A DNA stretch of 64,000 nt from Rhea pennata (GCF_028389875.1 NC_084664.1:115203466-115267465), one strand, 5' to 3'. Counted from the first letter of the stretch, positions 10,550 through 25,510 are shown. Notes: generated by a model not told the origin, from the sequence alone. Program-made: numbers and translations.

Positions 10550-13500
10550 AGATCAATAGTATTCAAAAGGCAGTATCTTAGTATCTTATATATATAAAAG
10601 ATATACAATAGCACTGTGTTCAGAAGCATTATTTTTTCTTATTGTAAAATACTCAGTTAATTTATGATTTCTGTTGTCAGCCATATGATAGGATTACTTC
10701 TTTCATGATGCTTGGACATCAGGGACAATACAGGGACTACTTTTAAAGGCCTTAATGAAGATGTCCTCTGCAAAAAGGCATTAACCTACATACTTGGTCA
10801 GATGAGGTGATGGAGAATTCAGAGGTATAAGGCATTTATGCACACCTTCAGCTGTTCTTTAAGAAATAAGCCTTCTACAGCTACAGTTTTGAAAGATCAT
10901 AAAAAATGAGGAACATTTTGTTTTCAAAGCTCTTATAGAAATCAAAGACAGGTCCATGGGGAGCAGTATGCTGACCATGGTTGGGAAAGTATCTGTTATT
11001 GAATAACTCAACAGAGCATTTGCAGACTTTGGAATATGTAACCTCCTTGGATCCCATCTGATTGTGCCACCACAGGAGCATCAGCTGAGCCCTGATCAGG
11101 GGGAATGGGGCCTGGCTTAAACCATCCCGTGCAAGAACACATCTTTTCTCTTTGTGAAGGAGCTGTGCTGCTCGTCGGAGAGTGGCATTTGCTTTTCCTG
11201 AGTTTGTACAGTTGCACCCAGAGAGGAGAAATTCTACTTCTTCCCACCCAGGAGGACATGTGTGCAGTGGGCAGTGCAGTGCCAACACTTTGTAGCCCCT
11301 CCAGATCCTTTCCTGACTCCCAGTGGAATGGAAACCTGCACTGTGAGAAATGCAGGTCTTGCAGGCCTTTCTCATTTCCAAATATGATATAATGCATGAG
11401 GACCAACTCAACTCCACATGTGAGCAAAGCTCCATTCAATTCAGTGTGCCCATGGCCAAGGAATTCAAATAATTGAGAAACAGCTTAAATGCAAATATTA
11501 TATCCTATTTCTCCTCCTTTGTACTTCTGTTTCTTTCACATAGCTTTTGTTGGAGGTTATGATAAACGGGTAAATGTCTTACACATAATGGTGTATTTGG
11601 TTTGCTGCAGGAACCAGAAAAATTACTGACTTCAATGGCTTCTCATAGTACATGTGGTGAATTAGCTGAGACAGAGGAGAGGTAGACTCCTTCCAATATT
11701 CAGCTTCCAAAATATCAAGGTTATTTAGTTACAGGATTCTGGAATTATCAGGCACTAGATTCCTTACTAAAATATGTGGGTATAATTCTTTAAAAAACAA
11801 GAAGTTTATTTTCTTAGCACTGGCAATAAGCATAAGGCTGGCAAATGAATGGAGGAATAAATACTGAAGAAATGTGAATGGTAGTGGGTCTCCCTTTTAT
11901 ATCACAGTTTTATTTAATACGAACCCATGTTAGTATGTTTTACTTAATACTCCTTTTAATATTCTCCTTCTGGGCTGAAGTGCCACTTAATCACAGTCAT
12001 TTGTCCTGTTGTACAGTATGACAGTCTAAACGTGACTACCTACACAAATTAAATATGTATTCACTAGTGTTGTAAGAAGTGTTGTGTCTCTAACATAAAT
12101 TGAGAACTGAAAGAGTTGTCAGGAACTACTTTGAAGACCTGTTTTTTAAACAGAACTTTACTGAAGATACTCATCATGGAGTATAGCATATGAGCTGAAG
12201 ATAATGTAATACAGAGAATTCAGTAAAGAAATACGTAAGTGGTATTATTTTTATAAACTTAAAGGGAAGATAATAATCTCAATTTTGACAGTTTGTGAGG
12301 TTTAAAATACTAGGAAACACTGATGGATGATCACCTTTTGGGGAATAGTCTTGCCTAGGATTCAGGTTTAATGTTTCAAGGAAGGAAAATTGTTCATACT
12401 CTTGCAGGTAGAAACATGAATGTAAGTTCAGGATTGGAAGAATGATGGCCAAGGGAAAGTCATTATTTTATTGTCTAATCACTAATATAAACCTGCATTT
12501 TACAAATACAGCAAGCAGATGTACTTAATTTGACATTGTCTCCAAGCAGACCAGATCTAGCTTTTATTCTAATTTTATACTCTGTATTTGCCTAGCCTAG
12601 GCTTGTTCTGTTGTCAGTCTTAGATATGGAGATGAGAAGGCCTTTCCTTCTACAGCCTCATGCCTATTAATGTTTCCTTTGATTTTTTTCTTCCTATCAT
12701 GTTTCTTTTTGGCCTAATATAGGCTAGAATCTAAACTTTTGAAGCCCATCAGACTTCAAAATTGAGAGGTCTAAAAAGGCATATTAGCTTTCCTACCTCC
12801 TCTCTAGCATTCTTAAAACACACTTCTTACTTTATCTTTAGATTAGAAGTAATCTTTTTAGTCGATGTTTAAACAGCACTGAGTACTATAAGGCCTTGAT
12901 CCATCACTCGAATTTATAGATACTGCCACAAGTTGACAAATCTATTGAAACAGGGCAGAACACAAAACACAGGTGCCCGCTGCACCTAGTGATTTTCTTT
13001 AGATGCAGTGTGTACCAGTTTTGTACCCTGCAGAACTTTTGCCATTCTTTTAAAGCAGAACTTATAACTTTGGTAATGTTTAACAGCACAAATAAATTAC
13101 ATTGTGTCAGCCTGAAGAGCAAATAGCTCCTTAATGCTCTGAAAGACCTGCTTGTGACGGCACTAGGGATGGAGGACTAAAGATCTCATTTTGGTTAACT
13201 TATCAGAAGAATATCTATGAAACGGAGCCTTTGCCATGTGTAGATAAGGAAACAGATCGTTGTATCTTTTTGTCAAGTTAGTTTTTTTTCTTCCTCCTCC
13301 TTGCTCTCTTCCTTTGCATCAACTCAATGCTGATATTAGCAGGGACTTACTTTTCAGCAGCCTGATGCCTTGTGCAGTCTTCAGCAGTGCCCCATGCAAA
13401 GCCTGGGAAGGGCAAGACATTTGCAAAACCCAACAACTGAGTCTAAGTTAGTTGACAGAAAATACTAAGAACAAGCCTAGCTTCCCTGAGGGGCAGTGGA

Positions 13501-16500
13501 GAACCTACCTCCATCTGCATTTGGGCTTACTTGTCATGTAAGTCATCGAAGCAATTATTCTAGCTGGACATTGCTTCTTGATGTAAACTTAGTTTCAGGG
13601 GCATGGACAGATAGCTCAGTAATACCCATTGCTTATTTCTGGTACCCTCTGCAACCATACTGGGAGGTAAGTTGGCGATCTAATTGCTCTTACCTGCCCC
13701 TCATCTTTTGTCAGATATTGTTAGTAGGAGAAAGAAGTAAAAAAAGAGCTGGTGGGCAAGAAAAATAGGGTGGTTTAGGTAAGGGGCTAGATCAATCTCT
13801 CTATTCTTCTAAAGTAGAGGTTATTTCTAACAGAAAAAGGCACAGGATCTCTGTAATTTATACTGCTAGAGGAAATGGGGAAACACTTATGTCCTTGAAA
13901 AGAAAGAGGGTGGAACAGTAATATACTTGCTGGAAGAGGGAAATTAATTTAGATAAACTCCAAATGGAAATTTCCCCTTGGATGAAATTAGGGGAACAGT
14001 AGTTGAAGAAATCTTGTTGAACAACAAGAGGAAAAGGGATTGACAAACACAGCCAAAAATCGGATGAAAAAGAGAGAGATCCTGATTTCCCAGGAGGTGT
14101 TTTATATCACTGAAGACTATTCAGTCAATATGAAGCATACTTTAACAAAAAGGACCGCACAGTAAATTGCATGCTTTTGCTTCAGATTCCCTGTGTGGGG
14201 AAAGCCCAGGAGCTTTCATAGCTTCTGCTAAGAAAAGTTTGGCCTGCACCGCCAGGCTAATGTGTGGAGCAGGGCTTAGGTCCTGAACACCACAGAGTGT
14301 GCCGAGGGAAGGCATCAGTAGGCGTGCTGGTTAGAGGGAAAAACAATACTACATTTAATGCAAATTTCAATTCTCCCTTGAACTGACTGAACCTTGTGGG
14401 ACTTCTCATATATGCATTATTTGGTAAGTGAGAGTAACTTCCTTTCTTTCTTTCTTAGACATAAAGAAAAATATTTCAAAATATCAGAGTAAAATGCTAC
14501 TTTGAAATACATAATCTATTTGATAATTGCTGTGAAAATATCTTAAGAAAAGACTTCTATAAACAGCATTCAGATGTGCATCTAATTGCAAAAGTTGTAG
14601 TGGAAAAAGGACAGTGTCGTGGTCTTTAAGGGGAAACTGTACTAGGTGGATTCTGGAAATATGGCTTTTGAGTTTTATTATTGAACAACAGCTTGATCTT
14701 CCATAAAAAGTTGTCTTTGGACTTTTAGCAGGAGACGTGGTGGTAGGAAGGATCCCCCTGTTGAGCAAATCTTAGCCAAGAGAAACTGGGTCCTACTTCT
14801 ATTTGTGTGAAGTTGCTGTGGGCGCCCAATAGGTCTCAGTCCTCATGAACAGCCTCACTGAACCCCCAGGCTCACCCTCACCCTTCAACCCTGGAGTTCC
14901 CCTCAGCTGGGGAGACCTGGCCAGAGCTACAACAGAGCTTGCAGGCTGTGCTTAGCCCTCTCTTTTGCATTTTTTGACATTTAACCAGACTTCTCAGGTT
15001 AACTTTGGACCCAGCTCATCACCTCATGTTTTGTTGATGGCCACTGGACCCTTGATGGAACTGTGACCGCCCTCTCCCTGCTCTGCTGGGGTGCCATAGG
15101 GCTGTGCTCAGTGGGTGTGGGTACTGCCAGCTCATGTTGTGGCCCCCTGGCTCGCCTTCCCTTGCAGAGCAACCTGCGCAGCCTGGGGAACAGACACCCC
15201 AAGGTGCCAAGAACGGTGAGAGCGCCTGGGGAACAGAAGTCTTCTGTAGGAACATATCTGTGATATCGCTCATGTCTCAGAGAAAAATCACACAAATGCA
15301 GCAAATCCAGTCTGATCCCTAGCAAGCTCCTGGCTCTGCCCCCCAAGGTTTGCTTGCATTTCTTGAAAACAATTCCTCTTCTACCTTTTTTTTTTTTGAC
15401 CACCTTACTATGACATGACACGTAAAGCTGTCCTACTGCCTTACCAGCATAGTGATCTTCTCTGACCGTTACTTCCTTCAGCACTGTTTTCCTTGCAGTC
15501 TCACCACATTTCTTTTACCCCTGCAGTACCTGGTTCCCATTTTGCATCAAGATGGTCGTGTTCCTCCATATCATTGTGGTGCCTGTAGACTCACTGTGGT
15601 GTACACTTCTGTGTGCCTTGCTCAGCAGCTCCCTAGGCATGTTGGTATGGCTTTTTCACTAAATGTGTCATAGATCTGATTACTGTTCTCTACATTACTG
15701 CTTTCTTTCTCATTTCCTGTGCTGTAAATGTATCTTTCTTTTTAAGAAGCCTAAACAGAAATAGAATATTCTTCCAAGTAAAACCTGCTGCTGGTAATAT
15801 GTTAACAGTCTGACACAATCATAAATACCTTACTTCATAAGAATTTTACCATTTGTCAGCCTACCTGCCATTATTGTAAAAGACCTGCTGTAATTCTAAG
15901 GTAGAACACAGCATTCTTGCATATAGTCCCCTCAGAACACGTCATCCACACTATTTGCAAAATGACAGTGCTGCCTAAAACTTGCCAAAAATACCAAAAT
16001 GCCAAAACTTAATGACCTATATTCCTAACAAGAAAAAATGATCATACTTGCTTTGATGGTATGGAGGTTCTGCCACAATATTTTATGAGGGTTTGGGGAA
16101 CTTTACTTGAACTATACTGTAAAATGTCTGATTTTATTTAAGAAATAATGTTTTCAAAAAAACCAAGACCAGAAATGAAGCAACTTTAAGGAAAGAAACA
16201 CAACAAAGGTACCCAGACCAGGAAAAACTCAGTCCCTCTTCTTTTTTTTTTCTTGTTTTCTACTTATGTGCCTTTGGTTTGTAAACACTATTTTAAAGGG
16301 GTTAACAGTTTAATGGGTTTAAAGGATTAAACTCACTGTTAATGATGTGAGTTAGAAATAGGCTTACTAGTGTAAATAGCATAAAGCATATGACAAAAAT
16401 GGAACAGACTCACACAATGAGAGAAAGCAAAATTTTATATTTTCTTATGTAGAAGGGGCAGCATTCTTGAAAAGAGGAACCCCCCCCTCTCACAGTGCTA

Positions 16501-18365
16501 AATCTAGCTATCGTCTTCCCAAGACTTTTTCCCTGTAGCCATTTTTTTCCAGGATCTGGCTATTATAATTCTTTAGGCTGAATCAAGCATTTTTGACTTT
16601 AAATATTTGCGCATTGCTCTCATCTTCACTCATGTGTGTGCTTACTCGCTTGCTCGCTCTCCTTGCCAAACAACTCTGCCCAAAGGTTGTATCTGAAGAG
16701 TGATACAACCTTTTCTTATCACTATATCTTCAAAGAAGAAGATTCATTAGACCTATCAGTTGCAGAAAAAGCTCAGTATAACTCAATTTAACCAATAACA
16801 ACCTTACTGACCTACTCTCTCGAGTCATGGAAAAAATTAAATGAGCTGCTCCCTTTCTCCCTTTTTCTCTAGGACAAGCCATAGTGATTTGTGTTTGTAT
16901 TCTTCATGCTGGTGTCTCTTGGCTCCCTGAACCTAGGCCTGACTGAGGAAGCAACACAAACTCCCCTGGAAGGGGTTTTTTTTTAATTTTATTTTTCATT
17001 TCTAGGAAAGAGAGAGACAGTCACACTGTTACACAGGTGCCTTGTAAATGTGGGCTGGCTTTCCAAGTCCACCTATATTGCTAATGAAATGAGAAGATCC
17101 TCTAGAGTGCAGTTTGGGAGAGGATCCTGACTTAACCCTGTGTGAAGGCGATTCAGAGGGCCTGCTCTTCCCCTGCTAGGCGTATGAAGACAGGTGCTGT
17201 GAATATATCTGCTGTTTTTCCTTATGAGAGAGTCCCACACAAGCCTCATTTTTGGCATTTTCCTATTGTTGCTCCAACTGATGTGTTCCTGCAGATGTCA
17301 CTAGTGCTACATGGTACTCTAAAAATTTTGAAATCCATGGGCTTTTCAAAAGGTGCCATTTGTACAGTACTGCCTGATTTGACACCAGCAGCTTTCTGCT
17401 AAAAAAGCTACCAGGCCAGTTATATTACATCTAATATTTACTCTACAGCAGAAAAGATTAATGGAAGGACTTATTACCTTGGCATAATAAAGGAAGAGTT
17501 TAGTCACACAGATAATCATAAGTCAGTGCAGGTCTTTTTCTGAAGTCACCCTGCATAGAAATCATCTTACGCTCTGCATTTAAAACACAGTTTCCTTTCA
17601 CCCACGAGAAAGGACGGGGAGTCCTGCTGAGCTGAGAGCGGAGCCCCAGTGCTAGCTTATGGAAAAAACATGTCCTTTCCTCTGATATGAAAGGCTTTGT
17701 TCTTGGGGCTGCGTTGAGCTGATCTGTCTGCAGAGTGCTGCTCCGAAGGCAGCCCAGCTCTCCCACCCTGCCTGCTCCTGCTGCTGCTGCTGCTCCCGGC
17801 CCCACGTTCGTGCCCTGGCCGGCATCAGGGGCCAAGGGTGGGTGCAGCGGCACAGGATCTGAGCCCAGGAGCTGATCCAGATGAAAAGCAACCATTTGTC
17901 TTTTTGGTTAGTTAGTTCAGGTTGAGTACCTTATCTAGTTTATCACACAACCACATAAGCGCTTGTCACTGGTGTAAAAGAAGAGGTGAGATCTCCTCGT
18001 TTGTCAGCAGTTTATTTTGATGCCTGCTTGATGCAAGGATGAACTGCAGCTTTGGAAATGTTTCTCAGTCGTTTTCTGCAGCACAGATCTTTAGCTGCCA
18101 GCATAACCAAAGTTATGCCAGCATAACCGGAGGATGAAATTGCCTGATATGCATAACCAGACATCTTCAAAGAGATCTGCTCAGCTGGGCTTTCAGGCTG
18201 GAGCACTTGCACGGATGAACAGCTCTCAGTTCTCTTGCTTTCCCTGCCATGCTAAGGGTCTTTGCAACTTTGACTCCAGCTCAAGTTCTTTGTCTGGGGA
18301 CACTGTCTGTAACTGTTAAAATTAGTGGAGTTCCCTGCAGAGACATTTACATTCAACTGCTGTTG
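10550..18365. other. Gene-free unique sequence downstream of the receptor
   Basis: About 7.8 kb of mostly AT-rich unique sequence. Open frames here are short, lack recognisable domains, and occur on both strands as expected by chance. No CR1 3' end, tRNA or CpG island is visible. A GC-richer patch at 17,700-17,860 contains a CTG-rich run (CTGCTGCTGCTG near 17,780). Confidence 0.5.
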
Positions 18366-18391
18366 CTGCTTTTGACAACTGCTTTTGACAA
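18366..18391. repeat. Two perfect tandem 13-bp units
   Basis: CTGCTTTTGACAA is repeated twice without a gap, followed by CTG, the first three bases of a third unit. Confidence 0.9.
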
Positions 18392-18945
18392 CTGAAGGTA
18401 GAGTCAGATCTCAAAGATGTACATGGACAATATGTCAATGCAAATGCATACATTACAGGACATGAGCCAAATTAATTTCTGGAATAATGCCATGGAAGTT
18501 AAGGAATGGGTATAGCCTCTGAAGTTTAACTGTTTACATTATTTGTATTATATTTCAGTAATAGTTCTAATCATTTTTTCAACCTATTCTGCTATTGCTG
18601 TTTTTGATTAACCCATTACCTGGTTTTATATTGACAAATACAGTGTTTCTTTCCTGTTCTCTCTCTCAATGAATTGTCCAAATGGGTTAATTTTACAATG
18701 CATTTGTGATTCTTTTTATTATTATACACCCGACCTCCCTTACCATGGTTTGCTGGACAGTTGCCCTTTTGTTGCCGTTGCGCTAGGCCAGTGGGCTATG
18801 TGCATCCTAACGCACATCCTAACAGCACTAGCCTCTGACTCACCTCCTTATACAGCCAGCTACCTAGTGGCATGGGAACTGGAGATAGTGTTCTTTAAGG
18901 AGCTGTGCATAAATGCTTGCTATTTTTTCTTAATGAAGAATGTTT

Positions 18946-18967
18946 TATATATATATATATATATATA
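18946..18967. repeat. (TA)n dinucleotide microsatellite
   Basis: An uninterrupted run of about 11 TA units. Confidence 0.95.
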
Positions 18968-21900
18968 ATTCTCTCATCTAGCATGCAGGTTTCTATTTTC
19001 TTTGCCAGCTTGAATCTGTGAGTATATGAGAATGAGAAAAGGAAAGTTTAAACAAAAACTGAGGGAAAAAGACATTTGAATTTCCTTCTGAGAAAACGTC
19101 TCCTTTCTGGCAGTGTCCAGAGCCTAGGTCCTAAGTCTGTGCAATTTTTTCTTGTGAAGCTGCTAGATTTGTTGTCTTTTGGTACTGTGGGAGGGTACAA
19201 CTGTGCAGGGAGGAAAAGCAGAAGGTTACGATTAAACCTGTTCCAGCTTCTGAACATTAAAAGAGAGACGTCAGCTCCATCAGGGAGCCAGCGTGGGGTG
19301 CAAATCACCACAGCAGATCTGCAAAAACAGGCAGTACTGAGCTGAGAAGCTACTTTGTTTTTTAAAACATCATAGAATAAAAACATAACCAACTTGGAGA
19401 GGGAAATGAATTTTCAGACAGAGCTAAGGCTGTGAGTAGGATCGAGTGCCTTTGTCCGTGGCACAGATGGAAGTTTCTTGCTGACCAGTTCATTAGGGAA
19501 AAACTCATGTCTTATTTGATCAGGCTCACGGGCTGAAGTCGGTGGTTTTACTGATGAGGCTTGGGGCTCCCTGTGACACTGAGGGGGGTGGGGATGGGAA
19601 TGACACAAAACCTGTACATTCATTTGAGAAAAGGTGTCCTAGATGGTGAAAGGTGTTACAAAGAAGACAAATTCTTCCCGTAACTTTTCTTGTTGTTCAA
19701 GCAACATTTCAGTCCAACATCATCATATGGATTACATGTTTTGTCCATGTTGCCCTTGGACGGTGGAGACAATTCCATTGACTGCAAAAGGAGAAGTGTG
19801 GTCACCTCTAGCTACTCTACCTCTAGCTAGTTCAGCTACTCTCAATTTGGGTCAGACAGTTCCTACTCTCTCTCTTTTTTTTTTTTTTTTTTTTTTAGCT
19901 ACTTGACTTGAAGTATTGAACAATGAAACACATTTTACTTACCATTGCTCGAATGGGTAAGATATATAGACAGCCACATATACAGACTGCTGACATATCT
20001 GCAGTCAATGTGCTGAATCGCCTGACTTCTGCTTGGACCATATACATCTTGAAAGGTAGAAAAGACAAAGCTGAACCAAATGGGCACTAGAGATGTAAGG
20101 GAGAGTGGTTAGTTCTTACTAAGATAACAAACAAATGAGGAAACCTCTGGACTGGGTAAAGACTTTGAGCCTCTTCCCACATACCTTCTTAGATCTAGAT
20201 GGAGTTGTTTGAAGATTGACTGAATCAAATGCCACAGAGAGATCTAGCAAACTTCCGTGGATGTATTTCTTGTGGAAGAGAGACCAGCAGAGCGACAGAT
20301 GTGATTCAGTGCTACACTAAATTCAGTTCTGAGCTGGAGAAGCTCCAACAGGTTTCATTAAAAGAGAATCTTTCTTTTTACAATTTGCTAGTTTTTAACT
20401 CTGTGGTTTAAAAAAAGGAAAAAAGGATGTTAGTAACATTGGTGTAGTTTACTAGATTGCCAAAGAAAAAAAAATGTTTCTCTAGTTTTTGACAGGTCAA
20501 CTGTGTAGAGAAATATCCAGAGGGGAAAGAGTGCACGTTGGAATTTCACACCACTTACAATATCACAGCTTTACAGTCAGGCCCGTGAGTGGGGACTACC
20601 TCACCCACCGTGGAGCAGCTTGCAGTCTGTAGTCATTAGTATTCCTCGACCAAGTCTGTTTATTTCTTGCCCTTGAAGTCACAAAGTGTTCACAGAGGCC
20701 ATCACCTCCTCTCCTTCCTCCCCCCTGACCCTCCCAAAGCAAAAATCACCAGTGTAAGAGCTCCCTTGGATGCTTTTTGGCTGAGCTTGCTGTTAGGATC
20801 TTTTCATCTTGGATTGTCTTTCTTTCTTGCTTCAGGCCATTAGCCTTTGCTTTGTCTCCTTTGACCACCCTGAATAATTCTTCCCCCCTCCATGGCTCTT
20901 CCTGGTTTAGATTTATTAATTGAAAGGAAAGCTGTCGCCCTGGCCCAGCCACCTGAGGAGCTGATGGAGAGCCTGCGGTCAGGCAGCGGGCTGCAAAGAG
21001 AGGCGTTGCATTGCGCACTGCCCCCCTGGCTGTTGTCCTTATCCGTGCTTTGCTGACAGGCAGGGCACTTAGTGTCCAATTTAGCTTTTCTAATAGGTGA
21101 AAACTTCTCCACAGCTATGAGAGGAATTGGGAAGCTGTGGCTTGCCCCATGGAGAAGAGGACAGGGACCTGAGGTAGGCAACATGACACCGAGCCCAGGA
21201 GGCAACTCTCAAGATCTAGGTATCCTGTGCCTCGGGCACCCGGATGTCCCAGGCCTGCAAAGGCTCAAAATTGAAATCATCTTCACATAAAACACTGCAA
21301 ACTGAGGGCAGGTTTGCCTAATCTGTTACTCTCCTCAGGCTTATGAATTCAAAGTTGGGCAACATGCTCTGATTCTTTCTGTCTCACACTGAACTTAAGA
21401 CTTTACAGAAAGTAATTGCTTTTTGCCTTAAAGCTTGCTTTTAATTCCTGGCTCACATTAGGGCCAAAAAGTAATGATTTGCCTTTGGTACTGCAAATGA
21501 ATGGTACAAATGCTGTTTTAGGATGTTTCCAGCCTAATCTGCTGACTTGCTGGTCAAGAGTGGATGCAGCTGAGGTAATTGCTTGGAGGAGGGAGCACAG
21601 GCCACCCCAGAAACCCTCTTTCCAAGTAGACTGTAGGCTGCTCCATCACCACTGCTCCGCTCTAGTGCAGCATGAAGGCACTGCAATGCTTTTTTTTGTA
21701 TTGAGCCAGGAAATCCCCTGGTAGTGTTCAAGATGGCTCTAGTAGCAGGAGCTGCTGATCGATCAAAGCTACCTTTTTCTTCTCTCATGTTCTGGAAATC
21801 TCCTACCTTTTGTATTAGGGAAAGAGCAAAACTCCCCGTCCATCTCTGTGGTTGTGAAGAAGCAGAAAAAACAAGCAAAGCTATCTTTTATTTAAAGGAT

Positions 21901-22935
21901 AAGATCCAGTAAAAGGGAAGTAGAGAGGGGTAGTGGTTACATAGAACAGAAAAAATAAAGTTTCTCTGGAAAAGGAGGGAAGATTTTAAAAGGAAAGCAG
22001 AAGGCAGCTAGCTGCGGGATGATGCATGTTTCACGAGACTGATGTATTTCCTGCAATTTGTGACTAAAACCCCATGGAAGCGAAACAAAGTTTTACAAAA
22101 TTTGAATGCACTTATTTCATACAGAAAGCTTCAGATATTTTGAAATGCATACTTTTGTCATAAAAAAATAAATGCTATGGCATCAATTTTAATAACCCCT
22201 TTTACAATGGTCTACAGCTTCATAAATGACAAAGTGGGGTCCCTAAACTTATGAGGTGCCTGTAATATATGGAGTAAAGCATCTCTGAAATTTGAACCTT
22301 CACATGGTTGTTTAGGACCTACGTGAAGTGAGCTGGGAGGTGTCTTCTGTCATGACATTTTTAAATCTTGGCAAATGGTTAATAATATGTGGTTTATACT
22401 TTTATTCACAGACTTAAATTTTAAGAAATATTGATCAGATTAATGTTTGATATGGTGGCACAGTGAGTTTCCATTCTTTTGTTTTAAGGTTTTGTGTGAG
22501 CATAAGAGTTTAAGGTGATTTAAGGATTTAGATGAGTAGAAAATAATAAATTGTCTTAAACTCCTTAATGCAGCTTAGCTGCAGCTTTGCAGGCCATTGC
22601 TAAGACAACTTAGAGATTTTAAGGCTTCCTCATGCAGCAGAGTTTGCCTCTAATCTGGCATTTTTCAAAGTGCACCCAGAGACCTACCTTGTGTCTATCT
22701 TGAAGTAATCTATGAAAATAAAATTATTGAAATCCAAAGTTTAATTATTATTTTCTCCCCAAATGTTCATGAGTTTAGGGATGCTGCTAGTATTTTTTTT
22801 ATGACTTTGTCTTACTGTGTTATCTTTGTAGGTAGATTGAACCAGGCACTGAGTAGAGCCCTGAAGTTCCCTGTCATTTCCAGCTTCAGTGAGACTGCTT
22901 AGCTGGAAGAGGGTGAAGGGGCTGTTAGCACTCCT
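18968..22935. other. Gene-free unique sequence with a poly(T) run
   Basis: No supportable coding region. A 22-base T run lies at 19,875-19,896. Moderate GC around 20,880-21,250 produces overlapping chance frames on both strands. Confidence 0.5.
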
Positions 22936-23045
22936 TAAAATAATTTTGGTTAGAAAGGACCTGTGATAGTCGTCTGGTTTAACCTCCTGCTCAAAACAGG
23001 GTTAATACTGAAGCCAGAACAGGTTTAACTTGCTGTACAACAGGG
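22936..23045 (-). mobile_element. CR1 LINE 3'-end fragment, antisense
   Basis: The plus strand reads TTTTGGTTAGAAAGGACCTG, then a diverged GATAGTCGTCTGGTTTAACC and CTCCTGCTCAAAACAGGGTT. This is the reverse complement of the CR1 3' UTR end. The element is short, diverged and heavily 5' truncated. The right border is approximate. Confidence 0.75.
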
Positions 23046-25149
23046 GAGCAGCTGACTAGTCCTCTAGGCTATTTCTCTGCATGTCTTGCAGCTGTAACTA
23101 ACCCTGCAGCTACCAGGGCTGAGACTGTGCAACCACCAGAGGTGGAGCCACCTGAGCACACAGTGGAAGTGAGCACTGTTTAAAGGATGAGGACCTGACA
23201 TCTTCAGTTTGAGCGTAAGTGCACGGACATGGTCAAACTACTGAAAAGCAACTTGCATGAAATGGAGTTAAAGGGGGAAGTCATCCAAAAGGAAATGTAA
23301 GTAAGGGAAGATACACCAAATGCTAATATGCTAATGGACATGGATCACTGCAAAGCTGTGTTGGAAAATATGTCCTTTAATTACAGCTGTAGATGAAACA
23401 GAGACCACTTTAAATATATGAACATTTTTTGTCATTTCTTCTTCTGTTTTAGTTCTTCTAATTCTCTGAGGTAATGCATAATAAGTGAAAGCGCTAAGAG
23501 TCCTGTGCTACAATCCATGATTGTGTTCCTACTTAAGAGAATTGTAAAGAAGGCTTAATTTAGAAAAATTGTAAATGGCGGTGTGGCCTTGACGTTGTGA
23601 AATGGGATCTCTATGCATGGGTTCCCCAGTGTGTTACTTATATCCACGTAGCACTCTACCCCCTTCAAAGTGGGAAACAGGCTCTCACAATTCATGAACT
23701 GCCATCAATCCTTCTTTCTACTCTACTGCCTTCCTGCCATCACTAACAGTTCCTATTTTGCTGACTGGTTACACGATAACAGTACAGCCAAAGACCATTA
23801 AATTGGACATTCCAGGTGGCAGGTACTGAAGGTGTAGTGGTCATAACATGAGAACAACATTTCCTCTGTTTTTTCCAGTCACCTTGACCGTCATTTATTA
23901 TGACAGTGTCTTCCAAACTTTGTGGACCTGCTGATCACTATGAGCCATTATGATTTCTTTCACAACCAGTATAGCCTTAAGAAAATTTTGATTTAAAACG
24001 CTATGCCTGATACAGTGCTACTAGCCACCTCTGGCTACTTTGCAAATACCACAGTTGAAGAGTCAAAATATTAGATGGGAAGTTTTTTGGGAAAAAGATT
24101 TCATTTGTTTTCCGGAACGGTAAGAAAAAGCCAAAAATATTTCCGCAGTTACCGTATTTTGCACTATCTGTTCTAGGAACCCAGAGAATTTTCTAAATGT
24201 TGGTTAACTTAATTGAATAGCAGAAAATTTTGCTTATAGGAAGATTTACCCTTACTTTACAAATGGGGAAGTGAAATCAAAGAGTGGAGGGATGCTTGAT
24301 TCTAGTCCAATTGGCTGAACTGGAAACAGAATCAGATTCTGTGTAACTTGTCCTACTCATATGGGAGAAGCCGTAATGGCTAGTAATAGCCAGCCTGTAA
24401 CTATACCAATGCCTGTGTATTACCGTGGGGCTTTATTTCTATTCCTAATTTTATTGCCTTATTCACATGATAAATTATTTTCAAGATAATATTCAATGAT
24501 GTTAAAATCCAGGAATCTTTGAATATAAATTATGTGAATTATTGAAATGACCCATTTATATAGGTTTTTAAGTAACTTTGCTTTTCATTGCAATTTCACA
24601 AAATTAATAGTAATGCTAGTTTTATACTCTATTTCTTAACATGAATTAGCTTGAATAATTTGGTTTGAAAGTTAGTTTTGAGCATGTGTTTTGTGTGAAA
24701 CTATAGCAATGATCTTTGAAAGCAGCAAGGGGGAAATACGGAAATAAACATAGCTCCTGAATGTCTGAGAGGTCCCTACTCTCACAGACAGCTCTGTTGG
24801 GTCATGCTTTCTTAAACAGTGCAAGCTCATCCTGAGATGTGATTAGCTTTCTGTCCCCCACTCTTCTTGGAAACCTCTGCCTGAGCCCCTTTGTTTTTGC
24901 AGTTAGCTTTCTTTCCAACCTAAATTTCCTCCAGATCACACTGTATGCATAGGTTCAGTGCAAATATATGGCAAAAGCATCTTTAGGCTCTCTGTCAGCA
25001 TTTGGCTGCTGTGGGGTGTAGTTCTGCATTATATGATTATTATACGTGGCTGCACGGCTTCACCAGTGAGACTAGGATCATGGCTGCCTTTGTTGTGCCA
25101 GTGTGTCTTTTATTTTACACAGGTCTTCTTCCTCTAGGGTGCTTGCAGA
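23046..25149. other. Gene-free AT-rich spacer
   Basis: Unique AT-rich sequence. No frame of note, no repeat family recognised. Confidence 0.5.
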
Positions 25150-25510
25150 GCAGCCATATCCCCAGCCAGCTTCCTCCTTGTTAGGCTGAACAGCCAGACT
25201 TCTCGTATCCATTTTCCTAATCTTTCTGCTGACCTCTCTGCACCTCTTCCAGCTGGAGCACATCTGCCTTAAACATGGGTGACCGTGATCGTATGCAGTT
25301 TTCCATATGGTATCACCTGGGCCTCGTACAAAGACATGAACACTTCCCTATTTTTATTGGCAATACCTCCCCTGATACGCTCAAAGTTACCTTTTCAAGG
25401 AAAGAAATTGAGTTAGTCTTGCAAGGTCTACCTTTAGTAAACCCATGTTGCATTTTATCCCATATTGCTTTTACCTCTGCATCATTAATTAGACTCCCCA
25501 TAGAATTCTA
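25150..25510 (-). mobile_element. CR1-type LINE reverse-transcriptase remnant, internally deleted, antisense
   Basis: On the minus strand, 25,313-25,501 reads MQHGFTKGRPCKTNSISFLEKVT. This corresponds to the RT block usually written QHGFxKGRSCLTNLIxF. The reading then jumps, past a large deletion, to C-terminal sequence: a diverged VQR...EVWLFSLTRR block around 25,190-25,250, equivalent to the (L)[12 protein letters not shown] block seen intact in the copy at the window start. Substitutions are numerous, so the copy is old. Confidence 0.7.
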
